Shown: in pieces, positions 6,103 through 8,520 of the stretch
Layout: each line of letters opens with the position of its first letter
Position numbering within the stretch: the first letter of the stretch is position 1
Assembly (NCBI GenBank): GCA_015229165.1
Contig: JADGCD010000082.1
Span: forward strand, 1-8,520
Direction of reading: 5' to 3'
Length of the DNA stretch: 8,520 nucleotides
DNA from: Nitrospinota bacterium
GTDB taxonomy: Bacteria > Nitrospinota_A > UBA7883 > JADGGD01
The notes under the pieces: model-generated
What the model was told of the DNA's origin: nothing
Databases searched by the model: none
The model's input: the letters and a program-made list of their open reading frames with translations, nothing else
Position numbers and translations under genes: made by a program

Positions 6103-6471
6103 ATGAATATAACACCCGAAACCATCTTCACCCTGCTGGCCCATCCCCTCCGCCTTCGGGGGGTGGTTCTCCTGCGCCATGCCGACGAGCTGTGCGTCTG
6201 CGACCTGACCCGGATTCTCGACGTCCCTCAACCCCTCATGTCGCGTCACCTTGCCCCCCTGCGGGAGGGGGGGGTTCTGACGGTCCGGCGGGAGGGACTC
6301 TGGATGTATTACCGGATCAACCCCGATCTCCCCGCGTGGGGGGTGTCGATCATCGCCGGGGCTATGGAAGGGGTGGCCGACCTCCTCCCCTATCGAAACG
6401 ACCGGGCCGCGTTGACCGACCAGCGAGCCGACGCCTGCCGCTCACCTAAAAAAATGGAGTCGTGCTCATGA
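6103..6471 (+). CDS. arsR: ArsR-family arsenic-responsive repressor of the acr3 operon
   Basis: A 122-residue ArsR/SmtB-family regulator, closer to the classical ArsR layout than the leftward one. It begins TIFTLLAHPLRLRGVVLL (7-24), then has the metalloid box ELCVCDL (29-35, Cys31 and Cys33), recognition helix QPLMSRHLAPLREGGVL (43-59) and wing RREGLWMYYRI (62-72). The C-terminal tail is longer than usual and carries Cys112 and Cys121, which could give a third thiol ligand; this is inference. No in-frame start codon exists just upstream and no Shine-Dalgarno precedes ATG 6103. The N-terminus still fits the family, and the predicted transcription start is at the ATG, implying a leaderless mRNA. 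Its stop TGA overlaps the acr3 ATG as ATGA, so the two are coupled. It is distinct from the leftward regulator in sequence outside the core motifs. Confidence 0.93.
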   Translation: MNITPETIFTLLAHPLRLRGVVLLRHADELCVCDLTRILDVPQPLMSRHLAPLREGGVLTVRREGLWMYYRINPDLPAWGVSIIAGAMEGVADLLPYRNDRAALTDQRADACRSPKKMESCS

Positions 6472-7601
6472 GCCTGCAATGCGAAACCACGGCGAAGAAG
6501 GCCACCAAAGCCCCCATCGGCTTCTTTGAGCGTTACCTGACCGGATGGGTCGCCGCCTGCATCGTCGCCGGGGTGGCGTTGGGCCATTTCTTCCCGACCC
6601 TCTTTCAGTCGCTTGGCGGCATGGAGTTCGCCAGGGTCAACATCCCGGTGGCGCTTCTCATCTGGGTGATGATCATACCGATGCTCCTCAAGATCGACCT
6701 TCGCGCCCTCGTCGGCGTGCGGAAACATTGGCGGGGCGTCGGGGTGACCCTCTTCGTCAACTGGCTGGTGAAGCCTTTCTCCATGGCGCTGCTGGCGTGG
6801 CTCTTCATCGAAGGGCTCTTCCGGCCCTGGCTCTTCGCCGACCAGATCGACTCGTATGTGGCCGGGTTGATCCTGCTGGCCGCCGCCCCCTGCACCGCCA
6901 TGGTCTTCGTCTGGAGCGATCTCTCGGACGGAGAGCCCCACTTCACCCTGAGCCAGGTGGCCCTCAACGACGTCATCATGGTTTTCGCCTTTGCCCCACT
7001 AGTGGGGCTGCTGCTGGGGCTCTCGTCGATCACCGTACCGTGGGATACGCTGTTTCTGTCAGTGATCCTCTACATCGTCATACCGATGGTCATCGCCAAC
7101 GTCTGGCGCCTCTTCTTCTATCGGGGGGAGCATAAACACCTCCGGCTGGAGAAGACGCTGAAGGCGCTCCACCCCTGGTCGCTCGGCGCTCTTCTGGCGA
7201 CGCTGGTTCTGCTGTTCGGTTTTCAGGGGGAGCAGATATTGGCGCAACCGCTGGTGATCGGACTGCTGGCGGTTCCGATACTGGTACAGGTCTTTTTCAA
7301 CTCCGGGCTCGCCTACCTGTTGAACCGGGCGGTCCGTTCCCCCCACTGCGTGGCCGGGCCGTCGGCGCTGATCGGCGCCAGCAATTTCTTCGAGCTGGCG
7401 GTCGCTGCGGCGATCTCGATTTTCGGTTTCTCCTCCGGCGCCGCGCTGGCCACCGTGGTCGGCGTGCTGATCGAAGTCCCGGTCATGCTCCTTGCCGTCG
7501 GAGTCGTCAACCGGACCCGGGGCTGGTACGAGAGCCGGGACGGAGTCGTCCCCCACGAAATCTGTTGTCCCGCGTCACTCCATCCGCACGCAGGAGGCTG
7601 A
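6468..7601 (+). CDS. acr3: Acr3-family arsenite efflux transporter
   Basis: Inner-membrane carrier of the BART superfamily that expels As(III), driven by the proton gradient. About ten hydrophobic segments span residues 25-347. The signature LAAAPCTAMVFVWSDLS (137-153) contains Cys142, matching the essential cysteine of characterised Acr3 proteins, and GVLIEVPVMLLAVGVVN (332-348) contains Glu336, matching the essential late-helix glutamate. Other family motifs are VMIIPMLLKID (67-77), NWLVKPFSMALLAW (98-111) and SALIGASNFFELAVAAAI (299-316). Of the two possible starts, ATG 6468 has GGAG with an 8-base spacer; GTG 6462 would leave only 2 bases. ATG 6468 overlaps the arsR stop. The tail after the last helix (about 352-377) is extended and holds Cys366-Cys367 and two histidines. 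Family identification is secure; substrate follows from the family and the ArsR neighbour. Confidence 0.95.
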   Translation: MSLQCETTAKKATKAPIGFFERYLTGWVAACIVAGVALGHFFPTLFQSLGGMEFARVNIPVALLIWVMIIPMLLKIDLRALVGVRKHWRGVGVTLFVNWLVKPFSMALLAWLFIEGLFRPWLFADQIDSYVAGLILLAAAPCTAMVFVWSDLSDGEPHFTLSQVALNDVIMVFAFAPLVGLLLGLSSITVPWDTLFLSVILYIVIPMVIANVWRLFFYRGEHKHLRLEKTLKALHPWSLGALLATLVLLFGFQGEQILAQPLVIGLLAVPILVQVFFNSGLAYLLNRAVRSPHCVAGPSALIGASNFFELAVAAAISIFGFSSGAALATVVGVLIEVPVMLLAVGVVNRTRGWYESRDGVVPHEICCPASLHPHAGG

Positions 7602-7627
7602 TCTGCCCCGGTTTCGGTATCTCCAGC

Positions 7628-7653
7628 GTGAACTGACATCTTGTTCGCTTTTT
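7628..7653 (+). terminator. Intrinsic terminator of the arsR-acr3 operon
   Basis: GTGAAC (7628-7633) pairs with GTTCGC (7643-7648), six pairs including one U-G, around a 9-base loop, and five T residues follow directly (7649-7653). It lies 27 bases after the acr3 stop codon. The stem is modest, hence the moderate confidence. Confidence 0.55.
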
Positions 7654-7730
7654 CTCTCAGTTAAGCGCTTTATTTACCGACATTTTGCCCACGCCCCGGA
7701 AAAATTCCCCTTCCTCCCACCGGAGCGTAA

Positions 7731-7739
7731 TGATACAAT
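7731..7739 (+). promoter_or_regulatory. Candidate extended -10 promoter of the FIST gene
   Basis: TACAAT (7734-7739, five of six to consensus) is preceded by TGA, forming the TG-N extended -10 element that can function without a good -35 box. No -35 match is seen at 17 bases. A start near 7746 would give a leader of about 50 bases. Apart from this and the acr3 terminator, the 7602-7797 gap shows only an 8-base palindrome AAGCGCTT (7663-7670). Confidence 0.45.
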
Positions 7740-7797
7740 TCCCGTTCGCGCCAGCGTCCGCAGGCCGCGCAATCCGCATATCTTTTGGGGGATGAGG

Positions 7798-8520
7798 ATG
7801 ACCACTCCGTTGACGATTCGCAAAGGGCATTCGAACAACCGGGACACGCTCCAAGCCTTCGAGGAGGTCGCCGCCCAAATTGAAGGGAGCGACACCGCCG
7901 GAATCCTCCTCTTCGCCAGCTCTAAGCTCGATCTCGACGCCCTCGGCCCGGCCATGGCCGCCCGGTTCTCCGCGCCGATTTTGGCTTGCAGCACCGCAGG
8001 CGAGCTTTCCCCTCTGGGCTACCCCGACCACTCCCTCTCGGCGGTCTCCCTCGGCGGTCCGGGGATCGTGGTCGAACCCCACTACATCAAAGACGTCCGT
8101 TCCTTCGCCATGAACGATTCGCTGGCCATCGGCACGGCGATCCGCCAGACTCTTGATCGGCTGGGTGAGAAGCGCCCGGGGGCATGGCGGACGTTCGGCC
8201 TTCTCCTCATCGACGGCCTGTCGGTCGCCGAGGAGAGCGTGGCGGCCCACCTGAGCGGCGCGCTGGAGGGGATTCCCTTCGTCGGCGGCTCGGCGGGGGA
8301 CGACCTGGGTTTCGCCGAGACCTACGTCTACCATGAGGGGCGGTTCGTGCCGGGGGGAGGGGTGTTCGGCGCCTTCTACACCACGCACCCCTTCGTCACC
8401 TTCAAGACACAGCACTTCGTCCCGGTGGAGGAGGACAAGCTGGTCATCACCGAGGCCGACCCGGAAAACCGGATCGTGCGCGAGATCAACGGGATGCCCG
8501 CCGCCGAGGAATACGCCCGG
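7798..8520 (+). CDS. FIST-domain sensory protein (partial, 3' end outside window)
   Basis: The frame is open for 241 codons to the window end. The N-terminal FIST module (PF08495) is recognised by LACSTAGELSPLGY (62-75), LLLIDGLSVAEE (135-146) and FVGGSAGDDLGF (161-172). NGMPAAEEYA (231-240), near the edge, looks like the beginning of the FIST_C module (PF10442). FIST domains are thought to bind small ligands such as amino acids and occur alone or fused to chemotaxis, kinase or diguanylate cyclase modules; any output domain would lie beyond the window. No signal peptide is seen, so it is cytoplasmic. ATG 7798 is preferred over ATG 7792 because the G-run at 7787-7791 is 6 bases upstream of it, whereas 7792 abuts that run. 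It has its own promoter and sits behind the acr3 terminator, so a link to arsenic is not implied. Confidence 0.85.
   Translation, partial: MTTPLTIRKGHSNNRDTLQAFEEVAAQIEGSDTAGILLFASSKLDLDALGPAMAARFSAPILACSTAGELSPLGYPDHSLSAVSLGGPGIVVEPHYIKDVRSFAMNDSLAIGTAIRQTLDRLGEKRPGAWRTFGLLLIDGLSVAEESVAAHLSGALEGIPFVGGSAGDDLGFAETYVYHEGRFVPGGGVFGAFYTTHPFVTFKTQHFVPVEEDKLVITEADPENRIVREINGMPAAEEYAR

Noticed and set aside
7631..7662. AACTGA/TCAGTT inverted repeat downstream of acr3
   Set aside because: A 20-base loop and no T-run after the second arm; the overlapping GTGAAC/GTTCGC hairpin with its T-run explains the region better.

Overview
The window is GC-rich bacterial chromosome, densely coding, with Shine-Dalgarno sites of the GGAG type. 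The gene families and the permease/thioredoxin/ArsR trio suggest a Gram-negative proteobacterium, perhaps of the Desulfuromonas/Geobacter type. That assignment is tentative and rests on recalled family resemblance, not on a search. No insertion sequence, CRISPR array or integrase is visible.

Layout. Positions 1-623 (minus strand) hold the 5' part of a secreted aspartic-protease-like protein with a DUF4124-like N-terminus. A tRNA-Ala(CGC) follows at 800-875 (minus) with its own promoter and terminator. Next is class I fructose-1,6-bisphosphatase (937-1953, minus). On the plus strand, S-methyl-5'-thioadenosine phosphorylase (2133-2987) is followed after 6 bases by glutamate-1-semialdehyde aminomutase hemL (2994-4277). 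These are housekeeping functions: gluconeogenesis, methionine salvage and tetrapyrrole synthesis.

The second half, 4301-7601, is a metalloid-resistance locus built as two back-to-back operons around a 164-base divergent promoter region. Leftward run an ArsR-family repressor, an ArsP/DUF318-type permease and a small CxxC thioredoxin-like protein. Rightward run a second ArsR-family repressor and an Acr3-type arsenite efflux carrier, with start and stop overlapping. Each promoter has near-consensus -35 and -10 boxes at 17-base spacing, and each contains dyad symmetry built on a shared ATATT(G/A)CG element. The rightward promoter lies so close to the start codon that the arsR-acr3 mRNA is probably leaderless. 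A reasonable model is that trivalent arsenic (or organoarsenicals, for the permease arm) releases both repressors and turns on two different exporters. No arsenate reductase (arsC) or arsM is in the window.

After acr3 comes a likely intrinsic terminator (7628-7653). An extended -10 promoter then leads into a FIST-domain sensory protein (7798-8520) that runs off the window. The most notable material is the dual-repressor ars locus and its control region. Its parts are all known families; the arrangement and the leaderless start are what deserve a second look.
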